In this document: in pieces, positions 46,790 through 58,669 of the stretch
Layout of the letters: the number at the start of each line of letters is the position of its first letter
How positions within the stretch are numbered: the first letter of the stretch is position 1
Assembly: GCF_005239225.2 (NCBI RefSeq)
Contig: NC_133302.1
Location: 7,688,001 to 7,752,000, forward strand
DNA from: Populus alba
Taxonomy: Eukaryota > Streptophyta > Magnoliopsida > Malpighiales > Salicaceae
Direction: 5' to 3'
DNA: 64,000 nucleotides
Notes under the pieces: generated by a model
Told to the model about the DNA's origin: nothing
What the model saw: the letters and a program-made list of their open reading frames with translations, nothing else
Database searches by the model: none
Translations under genes and position numbers: made by a program

Positions 46790-49700
46790 GTTGGATGGGT
46801 ATGCAATACCACGTAAAGTTTCTGTTTTTTTTTCTCTCTTTCGTGCTTTTTTTATTTATTTGTGACATTAGATTGAACATGAACATGAATTGAATCAGAT
46901 TTCTAGATAAGATTAATAAGTGAAAAAAAAAAAAAAAAATTCAAGAGAGAGATTATAATCAATAGGATGAAAAAAAAAATGTTCGAAAAAAATAATTTAG
47001 TGTGCATATTTGTAGAATAATTAATATCAACATAAAAAAAGAGTAAACATATAAATATATTAAACAAAAAATAAATACAGATATAAAATAATAAATAAAG
47101 TATTCACTTTTCAAATTAAAAAACAAGACATGAAAATAGATAATTTACAAATATGTGACAAAACTCTAGCATATACATAATATTAGTTTCCAAAATAATT
47201 GGTCTTGTGAGGCTAATATTTCTCTATATGTTATTGTTTTTTGTTGGATGTGTATACAATAACATGTAAAATTTCTGTTTTTTTTTTCCCCTTTAATACT
47301 TTAATTTATTTATTTTTAACACTAGATTGATCATAAACATGAGTTAAATTAGATTTCTAGAGAAAGATTATTAGGTAAAAAAAAACAAAAAACAAAGAAA
47401 GAATCCAAAAGAAAGATTATATAATCAATAGGATGAAAAAAAATATTGGAAATTGTTTAGTCATGTATATGTGCATATTTCTAGAATAATTAATTTCATA
47501 TAAGAAAAGAGTAAACATGCAAATATTTCCAAAAGATAGTATACATATAAAACAATAAATAAAGTATTCACTTTTCAAATCAAAACAAGGCATGAAAATA
47601 GATAATTTACAAATATGTGACAAAACTTTAGCATATATCAATTTCCAAAAGAATTGGTTTTGTAAGGCTAATATTTCTCTATTTGTTCTTGCTTTCTGTT
47701 GGATGTATATACAATACAACGTAAAATTTCTGTTTTCTTTCTTTTTAATGCTTTATTTATTTATTTGTGACATTGGATTAAACATGAAAAACAATACAAC
47801 ATAAAATTTATGTTTTCTTTCTCTTTGATGCTTTATTTATTTATTTATTTGTGACACTGGATTAAACATGAAAATGAGTTAAATCATATTACTAGAGAAG
47901 ATTATTAGGTAAAAAAAAAAAACAAAGAAAGAATTCAAAAGAAATATTATAATCAATATGATGAAAAAAAATACATTGGAAGAGTAAACATACAAATATA
48001 TTAAACAAAAAATAAGTGCAAATATAAATAAATAAATAAAGTATTCTTTTCAAATCTGAACAAGACATGAAAATAGATAATTTACAAATATGTAACAAAA
48101 CTCTAGTATATACATATATTAGTTTCCAAAAGAATTGGTTTTGTGAGGCTAATATTTCTCTACCTGTCCTTGCTTTCAGTTGGAGATGGAGTTCGAAACT
48201 GAAATTCCTTGCTAATATTTTAGGATAACTAATTTGGTTGTTAACATTGTGACATTATCTTTTAGTTTTTAAATAGCAATGTAGAGGAGAAGGAAAAGAA
48301 TTGGTTTTGTGAGGCTAATATTTCTCTACCTGTCCTTGCTTTTCGTTTGATGTGTATACAAATACCATGTAAAAATTCTGTATTCTTTCTCCCTTTGATG
48401 CTTTATTTATTTATTTGTGACACTAGATTGAACATGAACATGAGTTAAATCATATTCCTAGAGAAAGATTATAATCAATACGATGAAAAAACAAATATTG
48501 GAAATCGTTTAGTAACAACATATAAATAAATATTTGTAGAATAATTAATATAAACATAAAAAAGAGTAAACATAAAAATATATATTAAACAAAAAATAAG
48601 TACAAATATAAAACAATAAATAAAGTATTCACTATTCAAATCAAAACAGGGCATGAAAATAGATAATTTACAAATATGTGACAAAACTCTAGTATATATA
48701 TTAGTTTCCAAAAGAATTAATCTTGTGAGGCTAATATTTTTCTATCTATTTTTGTTTTCTGTTGGATGTGTATATAATACCACGTAAAAGTTTTGTCATC
48801 CCTTTCCCTTTAATGCTTTGTTTATTTATTCATAACACTGGATTGAACATAAATATGAGTTAAAATTAGATACCTAGAGAAGATTATTAGGTAAAAAAAA
48901 AAAAACAAAGAATGAATCCAAGAGAAAGATTATAATCAATAGGATGAAAAAAAAATGCTGGAAATTGTTTAGCCACATATATTTGCATATTTGTAGAATA
49001 ATTAATTTAACATAAGAAAAGAGTAAACATACAAATATATTAAACAAAAAACAAGTACAAATATAAAACAATAAATAAAATATTCACCCTTCAAATCAAA
49101 GCAAGGCATGAAGATAGATAATTTACAAATATGTGACAAACTCTAAGCATATACATATCAGTTTCCAAAAGAATTGGTCTTGTGAAGTTAATATTTCTCT
49201 ATTTGTTCTTTCTTTCTATTGGATATGTGTATACAATATCTACCACGTAAAATTTTTGTCTTCTTTCTCCCTTTGATGCTTTATTTATTTATTTGTGACA
49301 CTAGATTGAACATGAACATGAGTTAAATCATATTCCTAGAGAAGATTATTAGGTAAAAAAAACAAAAAAAAAATCCAAGAGAAAGATTATAATCAATAGG
49401 ATGAATAAACAAATATTGGAAATCGTTTAGTAACAACATATATATATTTGTAGAATAATTAATATAAAACATAAAAAAAGAGTAAACATAAAAATATATT
49501 AAACAAAAAATAAGTACACATATAAAATAATAAATAAAGTATTCACTATTCAAATCAAAACAAGGCATGAAAATAGATAATTTACAAATATGTGACAAAA
49601 CTCTAGTATATATATTAGTTTCCAAAAGAATTAATCTTGTGAGGCTAATATTTCTCTATCTGTTTTTGTTTTTTGTTGGGTGTGTATACAATACCACGTA

Positions 49701-49975
49701 AAATTTTTGTCATCCTTTTCCCTTTAATGCTTTTTTTATTTATTCATAACACTGGATTGAACATAAACATGAGTTAAAATTAGATTCCTAGAGAAGATTA
49801 TTAGGTAAAAAAAACAAAGAAAGAATCCAAGAGAAAGATTATAATCAATAGGATGAAAAAAAAATGCTGGAAATCGTTTAGCCACATATATTTGCATATT
49901 TGTAGAATAATTAATTTAACATAAGAAAAGAGTAAACATACAAATATATTAAACAAAAAACAAGTACAAATAAGT
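46790..49975. repeat. Satellite-like array A: about seven units of ~450-530 bp
   Basis: Each unit includes, in order, 'ggatgtgtatacaataccacgtaaaatttctgt', 'tttatttatttatttgtgacactagattgaacatgaacatgag', 'gattataatcaataggatgaaaa', 'aataattaatataaacat', 'gaaaatagataatttacaaatatgtgacaaaactc' and 'gaattggtcttgtgaggctaatatttctct'. The marker word before 'gatgaaaaa' recurs at 46965, 47431, 47959, 48481, 48942, 49399 and 49851, so spacing is 452-528. The first unit merges with the CDC20 3' flank. No protein is encoded; the hydrophobic ORFs on the minus strand (for example 49323-49625) are composition artefacts repeated with the unit. Confidence 0.88.
48180..48292. repeat. Copia LTR fragment inside array A
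   Basis: Matches the first ~110 bases of the LTR at 63180-63406 (ggagat.ga.ttc..a..gaaatt.cttgctaatatttt, ggataactaattt, ttttagttttt, gtagaggagaagg). It is flanked by an identical ~49-bp stretch of array unit on both sides (48128-48176 and 48293-48342). Confidence 0.65.
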
Positions 49976-50042
49976 ACTAATTTGGTCGTTAACATTGTGA
50001 CATTATCTTTTAGTTTTTAAATAGCAATGTAAAGGAGAAGGT
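49972..50042. repeat. Short copia LTR piece at the end of array A
   Basis: 'actaatttggtcgttaacattgtgacattatcttttag..aggagaagg' matches the inner part of the LTR at 63180-63406. The same junction with the array occurs in copy B at 56865-56934. Confidence 0.6.
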
Positions 50043-51561
50043 TGCTGGGGAAAATATGAACAACTTGACACCAATGTAGCCAAATCACAATTCATAATTG
50101 CCAAGTCCTAATCTCTTTCCCTCTTAACCACGAGATCGTAGTCTACCTAAACAACTTTTACTATCAACAAATAATAGGTTCACAAGTGTTTTTTCTTAGA
50201 TATAACTAAGGGCTACAATATTCATATCATCAAGAATAATCTATTCTTGGAATATAACAAGATTAAAGAGAAGTGTTTGAAAAAAACTCGCAACATTGAC
50301 AACCTCATTTTATGACAAAAAAACTAGTTTCTGCACCACTAATCTTCGATCCAACCGTCTAGAATGAAGAGTAACTTATCTAGAAGCTGTTGTCAAAATC
50401 TCAGCTTGATGTTGGGTTAATGAGTTGGAAATCAAAGAATGAAGATATGATTATTTAACTGTTTCTTCTTTCTTTTTTTCTCTCGTGTTCTTCTCCGTTC
50501 TCTCTTTTCTTAAATTCAAATATGTTGTTATAATGGCAAATCTCTTTTCATTCAAAGAGACAACCTTCCCCTCTTTTAATTAATTTTGTGGTGGTCCCAT
50601 TATCACATGGTGCAAGATTACACACACCAAAATTAATTAAGAGAGGGGAAGGTTGTCACTTTGAATAAGAACCACAGTAACAACAAATTTGAATTTGAGA
50701 AAAGAGAGAAAAGAGAACACGGGAGAAAGAAAGGAAGAAGAGGCAACCAAACAATCTATTTTCATTATTTGATTTTCAACTCGTTAACTGTTGGATAAGG
50801 ATGAGATTTTGACAATAACATCTAGACACATTACTCTTCATTCTGGACCACCTAATCTTATGCAACGTAGTTCATATTGATGTTTGCTTTACGATTGATA
50901 AGTCTCTTAGAGGTGCATTGTACTTTGTTAGCTTCATTGATGATCAACTAGGAAAATTTAGGCCACTTGTTTGAAATTCAAAGATTAGGTGCTTGATGTC
51001 TTCAAGGATTTCCATGTAAAAGTTGAAAGAGAAACTGTTAGAAAGCTGAAATGATTCGAGCTGACAATGATGGTGAATATAGGGGTCCTTTTGAGAAGTA
51101 CTATAGGGAACATGATATCAAGTTGGAGAAGATAATTCCTAATACTCCATAGCAGAAATGAGGGGGCTGAAAGAATGAACAAAATCATTGTTGAAAGAAT
51201 TATATGTGTGCTCTCTTATGTAAAGTTGCCTAAGTCTTTTTGGGGTGATGTAATAAAAACTAAAGTTGTCATGATCAACCTTTCTCCATCAGTTTCTTTT
51301 GAATTTGACGTTCTAGATAGAGTATGGAAAGGATTTGTAGCCTATTTATAAACAAAGATATGTGAGATGGGAATGGTTAGTTAACTACCAACAAACTTTT
51401 GAGAAGCTGAAGACAGCGATAACATCAACTCCAGTCTCAGGGCTACCTGATTTTAAGAAACCATTTGAAGTGCATACTGATGCTTCAGATAGGGCCATTG
51501 AAGAGCGCTCATGCAAGAGGGACATCCAATTTTGCTTTCGAGAGTTAGAAGTTAAATGATA
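50043..51561 (+). mobile_element. Decayed LTR palindrome plus copia/gypsy junction, copy A
   Basis: An inverted LTR arm (50043 to about 50595) faces a truncated forward arm (about 50625-50865). After a deletion come remnants of a copia integrase (minus the catalytic core; ERMNKIIVERI near 51171-51205, frame-broken). At about 51330-51360 this passes directly into a gypsy RNase H start (RWEWLVNYQQTFEKLK, LPDFKKPFEVHTDASDRAI). Stops and frameshifts throughout; not functional. Confidence 0.7.
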
Positions 51562-52836
51562 CTAAAAAAATATATCATTTTGATGCATTTTGGCATGAAA
51601 AATATTTTTAAAAGCAACCGCATTTTGAAATATTTTGATTTTTCAAGATGAAATCCTATATTAGAATTAATTATTCATAATATCATCTAGCTTTATGGTT
51701 GAAGACGGCCGAAAGAAACTTCATTTACATATGATTAGACTTGTTAAGAAGTTTAGAAAGTTTGCTAAGTTGGTCAAGTAAGTCCTGAACTTTTCTTTTT
51801 GGTTGTATATTTTATCTTTTATTGTTGTTTATCTTTTCTATTTGTTTGTATATGTTTATGTAACTTATAATTCTAGTTTCAACATCCAGATCACAGGTTT
51901 TGATTGAGTTATTGATTTTTGACTGAATTACCGGGTCAACCCTAATTTTTTTTAGAAATTAAAACAACGCTATTTTTTATTAAAAAAAAAAGTTAATGGG
52001 TTGCAGCCGGATTTTACAAAGTCAACTAGATCATCTCATCAAGTCAGATGAGTTTTTAACTATTTTTATTTTTTAATAAATCTAACTTGATTTCAGTTCC
52101 AATCAATCAAGTCCCAGATTAATATGTTAGAATGGCAGTATAACTATCTTATTTGGTGTACATTCTATAGATTATTAACAAAAAAAAAAAAAAAAAAGAT
52201 AAAAAAAAAAACAGAGAGCAACCATATATACCTTTGTGCCGGACAAAAAAATCTTGACCTCATGACGAGTCAAAGATTAAATGAAAGTTTACCAGTACGG
52301 TTCTATTAATGATAGCTCTCATTGCAATTTTAAAAGGAGTATTTTCTTAATAATATGGTTGATTATATTTATTCATGGGCTATCACATAATTGTTTTTTA
52401 AGATAAATGACATAATTCTCTTGAGATATTATTATATTACATAAACCATCAAAATACTTGAAGATTTGACAAAAACCTCTCTCTATATTTAATTTTAAAA
52501 ATATTATAGAATCCCACCTTTTTTTTTTTTTAACCCAAAATAAGGAACACGATCAATTTAAAAAACCACTATATATAATATAAAATAATGGACATGCATG
52601 ATTATTTTTTTAGGATGTGAATAATAGTAATTTTATTATTTAATTTTGATCAATTTTGTTATGAGTTTCGTTTTAAAAATTCTTCTCTGTTTTTTATATA
52701 AATTTATTTAACTATGTTTTTTTAATCCTCATCAAGGACATTTTTTTTGGTATAAAATTAGATTTATATCAAATCTTCAAACTTTTAAATGCTCTAAGTA
52801 ATTTCAAGATATCTAAAAAGCTATTATCATAATATC
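51562..52836. other. Spacer between the two duplicated blocks
   Basis: Starts with a fragment of the AT-rich MITE-like family (about 51565-51625: 'cattttgatgcattttggcatgaaaaatatttttaaaagcaacc'). A decayed 'gggtcaaccc' repeat occupies about 51890-52120. A long A run is at 52181-52198. The rest is AT-rich. No gene is supported. Confidence 0.5.
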
Positions 52837-53280
52837 CCATTTATTTTTTTTTGAAATCATTCCATTTAAAGTCATAATCCTCCCATTGAATAGAATTTTT
52901 TTTTTTGTATAGTCCACTATATAAATTATAATGTATTTTTCTAAAAAAATTTAGGTATCGTTTAGTTGCTGTTTCCATATATAAAAAACAAATGCAATAA
53001 AAAAATATTTTTACCGATATTTAATTATATTTTGAAATGAAAGAAGAAAATCACTTAAAAAATATAATGAATTTATTTTATATTTTTATCTTTATTTCCC
53101 ATCCAAATAAATTTCTATCCCTTTTATTAAGAGAAATTTACAAAACACAACCTTAAGCACTCTTCTACTGAGGCCTTTCCTTCCTTAAGCAGCTGGGACC
53201 TAAGTCTTTTTTACATTTTAGTCCAAGAATTGATGAAATGAAATTTCCAATTACAGCCCTCCTGTACGGACAGTTTGGTC

Positions 53281-53399
53281 AAACCAAATTTACAACGGAT
53301 CCTTAAGAAAAAGTAGCCGTTGCAAACAAAACCATAGGTTTTTTTAGTCTCTATTCGTTCTTCATCTTTGAAAAGCCGCATTCTAAAAACTATATAAAG
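53281..53399 (+). promoter_or_regulatory. CDC20 copy B promoter: MSA-like elements, TATA box, telo-box lost
   Basis: AACGG at 53294-53298, CCGTT at 53317-53321 and tatataaag at 53391-53399 match copy A in order and spacing. The telo-box-like palindrome is altered to aaaaccataggtttttttag (from 53328), so AAACCCTA is gone. Confidence 0.6.
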
Positions 53400-53656
53400 C
53401 TATCAATTTCCTCCGAAAAATCCCAATCAAATCAAATACTCTGTAAAGATCAAGAACACATCGCCTAGACCCTCTCTTCCTCCTTCTCTTTCTCTGCCTT
53501 TCTCCTTCTGTTTTTTCTCCTTCTTTCTTATTAATTGCGTTTCTTTCATCTCTAACATTCCTGTTTTGCAGAAAGCACAATCTTGTAGGGTTTCTTTATT
53601 TTGGGTTTTTTTTTTCTATCTATCTGTATATTATTTGTTTTTGGCTGTTGTTCGTT

Positions 53657-55308
53657 ATGGATGCAGGATCTATGAACACTTCTTCAAGCTTGAAAGCACA
53701 ATCTCGTTTCCCTCTTCAACAGCAGTTTCTTCCAAGAACGAACTCGAAAGAAAACGTAAGATTTTGATTTGGTTTTCTTGATGATATCTGATAATGATGT
53801 AATAACGAATTGTGTTCTTATCAGTTGTTATTGTAATATGATTCTTGCAACAGTTGGATAGATTTATACCAAACAGGTCAGCCATGGATATGGATTATGC
53901 CCGTTTCATGCTAACAGAAGGGAGAAAAGGAAAAGAGAACCCAGCAGTGAGCTCGCCGTCAAGAGAGTCTTACAGGAAGCAGCTTGCTGAGTCCTTGAAC
54001 ATGAACCGAACTCGAATTCTAGCTTTCAAGAACAAGCCTCCTGCACCTGTTGAGTTGATGCCTCAGGACCACTCTCATCACCACCACCAGCCCAAAACCG
54101 CCAAGCCTCGCCGACATATTCCTCAGACTTCTGAGAGGACATTGGATGCACCGGATCTTGTGGATGATTTCTACCTCAACTTATTGGACTGGGGCAGCAG
54201 CAATGTTTTAGCGATAGCTCTTGGAAGCACTGTTTATTTGTGGGATGCTTCAGACGGTTCCACCTCAGAGTTGGTCACGGTTGATGATGAAGATGGACCC
54301 GTTACCAGTGTCAATTGGGCTCCTGATGGACGCCATATTGCCATAGGCTTGAACAATTCTCATGTACAGTTATGGGATTCTGCTTCCAATAGACAGGTAA
54401 TATATAAGCCCATACCTCTTTTGATGTTGTCCTTCTTTGGTAAAGTTTCTCTTGTTACTGTTTGCTTATAGTATTTGTTTTGGTGATCTCCCTACAGCTA
54501 AGAACATTGAAAGGAGGCCACAGATCGCGAGTTGGGTCAATGGCATGGAACAATCACATCCTGACAACAGGGGGAATGGATGGTCAAATCATTAACAATG
54601 ACGTGAGAATTAGATCACACATTGTTGAGACTTACAGAGGGCACACACAGGAGGTTTGTGGGCTTAAATGGTCCGCTTCAGGTCAACAATTAGCGAGTGG
54701 AGGCAATGATAATCTGATTCATATATGGGATAGATCTACAGCATTATCAAACTCAGCAACACAGTGGCTTCACAGGCTTGAGGACCATACTTCAGCAGTG
54801 AAAGCCCTGGCATGGTGTCCTTTCCAAGGGAATTTGCTAGCCTCTGGAGGAGGTGGAGGAGATAAGAGTATTAAGTTTTGGAACACACACACAGGTGCCT
54901 GCTTGAACTCGATTGATACCGGATCTCAGGTTTGTTCTCTTTTGTGGAACAAGAATGAAAGGGAACTACTTAGCTCTCATGGGTTTACTCAGAATCAACT
55001 CACTGTTTGGAAATATCCATCAATGGTGAAAATGGCAGAGCTCACTGGCCACACTTCTAGAGTCCTTTACATGGCTCAGGTAATAATTTGAGAACCGAAA
55101 TTGATTCTCTTAATAATTTTTATTTCAAGCTTTAATTTATTAACTTTGTGCCATTTTCGTACAGAGTCCGGATGGTTGCACAGTGGCAACAGCAGCAGGG
55201 GATGAAACACTCAGGTTCTGGAATGTCTTTGGAGTTCCTGAAATTGCTGCTAAGGCCGCTGCTAAAGCAAATCCAGAGCCATTTTCTCACTTGAATCGCA
55301 TTCGCTGA
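53657..55308 (+). CDS. CDC20: CDC20 (APC/C activator), copy B
   Basis: A tandem paralogue of the gene at 44835. Exons are 53657-53755, 53854-54396, 54498-55079 and 55165-55308, again 455 residues. C-box, KEN, Mad2-interacting motif, WD repeats and IR tail are all intact. Only three residues differ (Ser72, Glu79, Leu101); all are mild changes outside the C-box and KEN, in the N-terminal segment. Intron 2 (101 bases) looks identical in both copies, so the duplication is recent or has been homogenised by gene conversion. The stop is followed by a 3' flank with small deletions compared with copy A, then the shorter repeat array. Both copies look able to make full-length protein; whether both are expressed cannot be read here. 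Confidence 0.96.
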
Positions 55309-55499
55309 TTCTGAAATCAAAACAGAAAACCAAGCTGCCTCCTGGGAGCATATGTTTGACCAGACCGACCACTTCCAGGGTAGATACATTTTCAATCCAG
55401 CTAGTTTCTGAAATTTGTCTCAAAACTCCTGCCTTCTGTTGAGGTTACAGGGAAAACAACAACTTGTTGTCGGGAGGGATAGCGCAATCATTTCATCAT

Positions 55500-55884
55500 C
55501 CTGTGAAACTAGCTGGTTTGGAAGAAGGGTGTGTGTGGTTGGATGCGCATACAATTACATGTAAAACTAGCTGGTTTCAAAGAAGGGGATGTGGTTGGAT
55601 GTGTAACAGTTCCACGTAAAATTTCTGTCTTTTCTCTCTTTTTGATGCTTTATTTATTTATTTGTGATACTAGATTGAACATGAACATGAGTGAAATCAG
55701 ATATATACAAAAAATTAATTATTAGGTAAAATAAAAACAAAGACTAATCCAAGAGAGATTATAATCAATAGGATGAAAAAAAATGTTGGAAATCGTTTAG
55801 TCACATAAAATTTGCATATTTGTTGAATAATTAATAGAAACATAAGAAAAGAGTAAACATAATAATATATTAAACAAAAAACAA

Positions 55885-55930
<46 letters not shown>

Positions 55931-56868
55931 ATAAATAAAGTATTCAGTTTTCAAATCAAAACAAGGTATGAAGATAGATAAATTACATACCAATTTCTAA
56001 AAGAATTGGTCTTGTGAGGTTAATATTTCTCTATTTGTTCTGCTTTTTGTTGGATGTGTGTATACAATATAGGTAAAAAAAACAAAGAAATATTTGGTAT
56101 TGTGAGGCTAATATTTCTTTATCTATTCTTTGCTTTTTGTTGGATGTGTGGATACAATACCACCACGTTGTCTTTCTTTTCTCTTTGATGCTTTATTTAT
56201 TTATTTGTGACACTGAGTTAAATCAGATTTTTTAGAGAAGATTATTAGGTAAGAAAAACAAAGAAAGAATCCAAGAGAAAAAGATTATAATCAATATGAT
56301 GAAAAAAAAAATATTGGAAATTGTTTAGTCACGTATATGTGCATATTTGTAGAATTATTGATATAAACATAAGAAAAGAGTAAATATACAAATATAATAA
56401 ACAAAAAATAATTACAAATATAAAACAAATAAATAAAGTATTCACTTTTCAAATCAAAACAAGGCATGAAAATAGATAATTTACAAATATATGACAAAAC
56501 TTTAGCATACATATATCAGTTTCCAAAAGAATTGGTTTTGTGAAGCTAATATTTCTCTATTTGTTCTTGCTTTTTGTTTGATGTGTATACAATACCACAT
56601 AAAAGTTCTGTCATCCTTTTCCCTTTAATGCTTTTTTTATTTATTCATAACATTGGATTGAACATAAACACGAGTTAAATCAGATTTCTAGAGAAGATTA
56701 TTAGGTAAAAAAAAAACAAAGAAAGAATCCAAGAGAAAGATTATAATCAATATAATGAAAAAAAATATTGGAAATCATTTAGTCACACATATATGCATAT
56801 TTTTTAGAATAATTAATTTAACATAAGAAAAGAGTAAACATAAAAATATATTAAACAAAAAATAAGTA
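55500..56868. repeat. Satellite-like array B: about three units
   Basis: Same ~450-bp unit as array A. The marker word before 'gatgaaaaa' occurs at 55771, 56297 and 56753. There is also a partial, rearranged piece at 56030-56130. Before the first unit a short local repeat 'tgtaaaactagctggtttnnaagaag' occurs at about 55503 and 55560. Confidence 0.82.
55887..55924. repeat. (AT)19 microsatellite
   Basis: An uninterrupted AT dinucleotide run of 38 bases inside array unit one of copy B; the array A units have only short 'atat' here. Confidence 0.95.
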
Positions 56869-56934
56869 CTAATTTGGTCGTTAACGTTGTGACATTATCT
56901 TTTAGTTTTTAAATAGCGATGTAAAGGAGAAGGT

Positions 56935-58277
56935 TGCTGGGGAAAATATGAACAATATGACACTAATCTAGCCAATTCATAATTGCCAAGTCCTAATCTC
57001 TTTCCCTCTTCGTGCAATCAAAAATTAGGATAACCTAATCAACAAAATAATGCAATGAATCACACAAATTAACACAAAGATTTTTATGTGGAAAATCCAA
57101 TTCGAGAAAAATCACGAGATCGTAGTCTACCTAAAAAACTTCTACTATCAACAAATAATAGGTTCACAAGTGTTTTTTTTTAGATATAACTACGGGCTAC
57201 AATATTCATATCATCAAGAATAATCTATTCTAGGAATATAGCAAGATTAAAGAGAAAAGTGTTTGAAAAAAACTCCCCTAGTTGCAAGTTTGTACCAAGG
57301 GAATTTCATGGCCCTTCTTTTGCAACATTGACAACCTCATTTTATGACAAAAAAAACTAGCTTTTACACCACTAATCTTTGTTCCAACCATCTAGAATGA
57401 AGAGTAACGTGTCTAGAAGTTGTTGTCAAAATCTTAGCTCAATGTTGGGTTAATGAGTTGGAAATCAAAGAATAAAGATATGACTATTTAGCTGTCTCTT
57501 CTTCCTTTTTTTTTTCTCTCGTGTTCTTCTCCCTTCTCTCTTTTCTCAAATTCAAATATGCTACTATAATGGCAAATCTCTTTTTATTCAAAGAGACAAC
57601 CTTCCCCTCTTTTAATTAATTTTGTGGTGGTACCATTATCACATGGTGCAAGATTACACACATTAAAATTAATTAAGAGAGGGGAAGGTTGTCACTTTGA
57701 ATAAAAACCACAGTAACAACAAATTTGAATTTGAGAAAAGAGAGAAGAGAGAACACGGGAGAAAGAAAGGAAGAAGAGGCAACCAAACAATCTATTTTCA
57801 TTCTTTGATTTTTAACTCATTAACTATTGGATAAGGATGAGATTTTGACAATAGCCTCTAGACACATTACTCTTCATTCTGGATGGTTGAATCGAAGATT
57901 GGTGATGCAAAAGTTGGTTTTTGTGTTAGAAAACATGATTGTCAGTGTTGTGAGTTTTTGTCAAATACTTCTCTCTTTAATCTTGTTGTATTTTAAGAGT
58001 AGATTGTTCTTGATGATACACACACACACACACCTTTTATTTATTTGTTGACAATGAAAGTTTTTTAGGTAGACTATGGTCCCGTGGTTTTTCCTGTATT
58101 GGGTTTTTCACGTAAAAATCTTAGTGTTGATTTGTGTGATTGATTGCATTATTTTATTGATTGGGTGATCCTAATTTTGATTACACAAATAGGAAAGAGG
58201 GAAAAGGATTAGGACTTGCAAATTATGAATTGTGATTTGGCTATATTGGTGTCTAATTGTTCATATTTCCCCCAACA
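56935..58277. mobile_element. Two copia LTRs head to head (1.34-kb palindrome)
   Basis: The left arm (56935 to about 57620) is the inverted complement of the right arm (about 57660-58277). Matching pairs include 'cataattgccaagtcctaatc' against 'gattaggacttgcaaattatg', 'cacgagatcgtagtctacct' against 'aggtagactatggtcccgtgg', and 'ttaaagagaaaagtgtttgaaaaaaactc' against 'gagtttttgtcaaatacttctctcttta'. The right arm ends CCCCCAACA and is followed at 58280-58291 by GTGGTGTCAGAG, a copia-type initiator-Met primer site. The centre near 57613-57670 reads tgtggtggtaccattatcacatggtgcaagattacacac. The left arm has no element body of its own: it abuts another LTR piece. Confidence 0.75.
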
Positions 58278-58633
58278 AAGTGGTGTCAGAGAACTGGTTG
58301 TGTAGATTGAATTTTTTTTATGCAGTTAAATTGGAAAATGAAGATTTAGGCATGCTAAGCTCACTCCCTCTAATTATTATTTTTTTTTTTTATGGAAAAC
58401 AATGATGGAGGATTACTTATATTATGCAATGATCAGCTTTGCTGCTTAAGTGGAAAGAAATAAAACTTGATGAAAATAGATGAGGCAAAATGGAATAAGC
58501 ATAATAGAAAGACAACCACTAATGTTAGAAAATGAGTATTTTCTAAGTCTATTAATCAAATTTTCAAGAACATGACTACTATATAATTTGGAAGATATTA
58601 GAAGAAACCTTTGTTATGAAGAGTGCAAAAAAC

Positions 58634-58669
<36 letters not shown>

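Larger units (their letters stand above)
44005..51561. repeat. Segmental duplication, copy A
   Basis: Copy A of a tandem duplication whose partner is 52837-60501. Shared order: promoter, CDC20 gene, ~450-bp repeat array, short copia LTR piece, LTR palindrome, copia integrase remnant, gypsy RNase H remnant. The left edge is near 'ccatttatttt..gaaatcattccatttaaagtc'; the right edge is after 'gaagttaaatgata', where copy A runs into an AT-rich MITE-like piece. Copy A has the longer array but lacks the ~1.9 kb equivalent to 57888-59800. Confidence 0.85.

Noticed and set aside
46790..49975. CRISPR-like or prokaryotic repeat array
   Set aside because: Units are ~450 bp with no short direct repeat/spacer pattern, and the context is a plant nuclear genome.
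47417..49995. Series of hydrophobic, Phe/Tyr/Ile-rich ORFs on the minus strand
   Set aside because: They recur with the satellite unit and mirror its A/T-rich composition; starts and ends vary and frames break between units. Not membrane protein genes.
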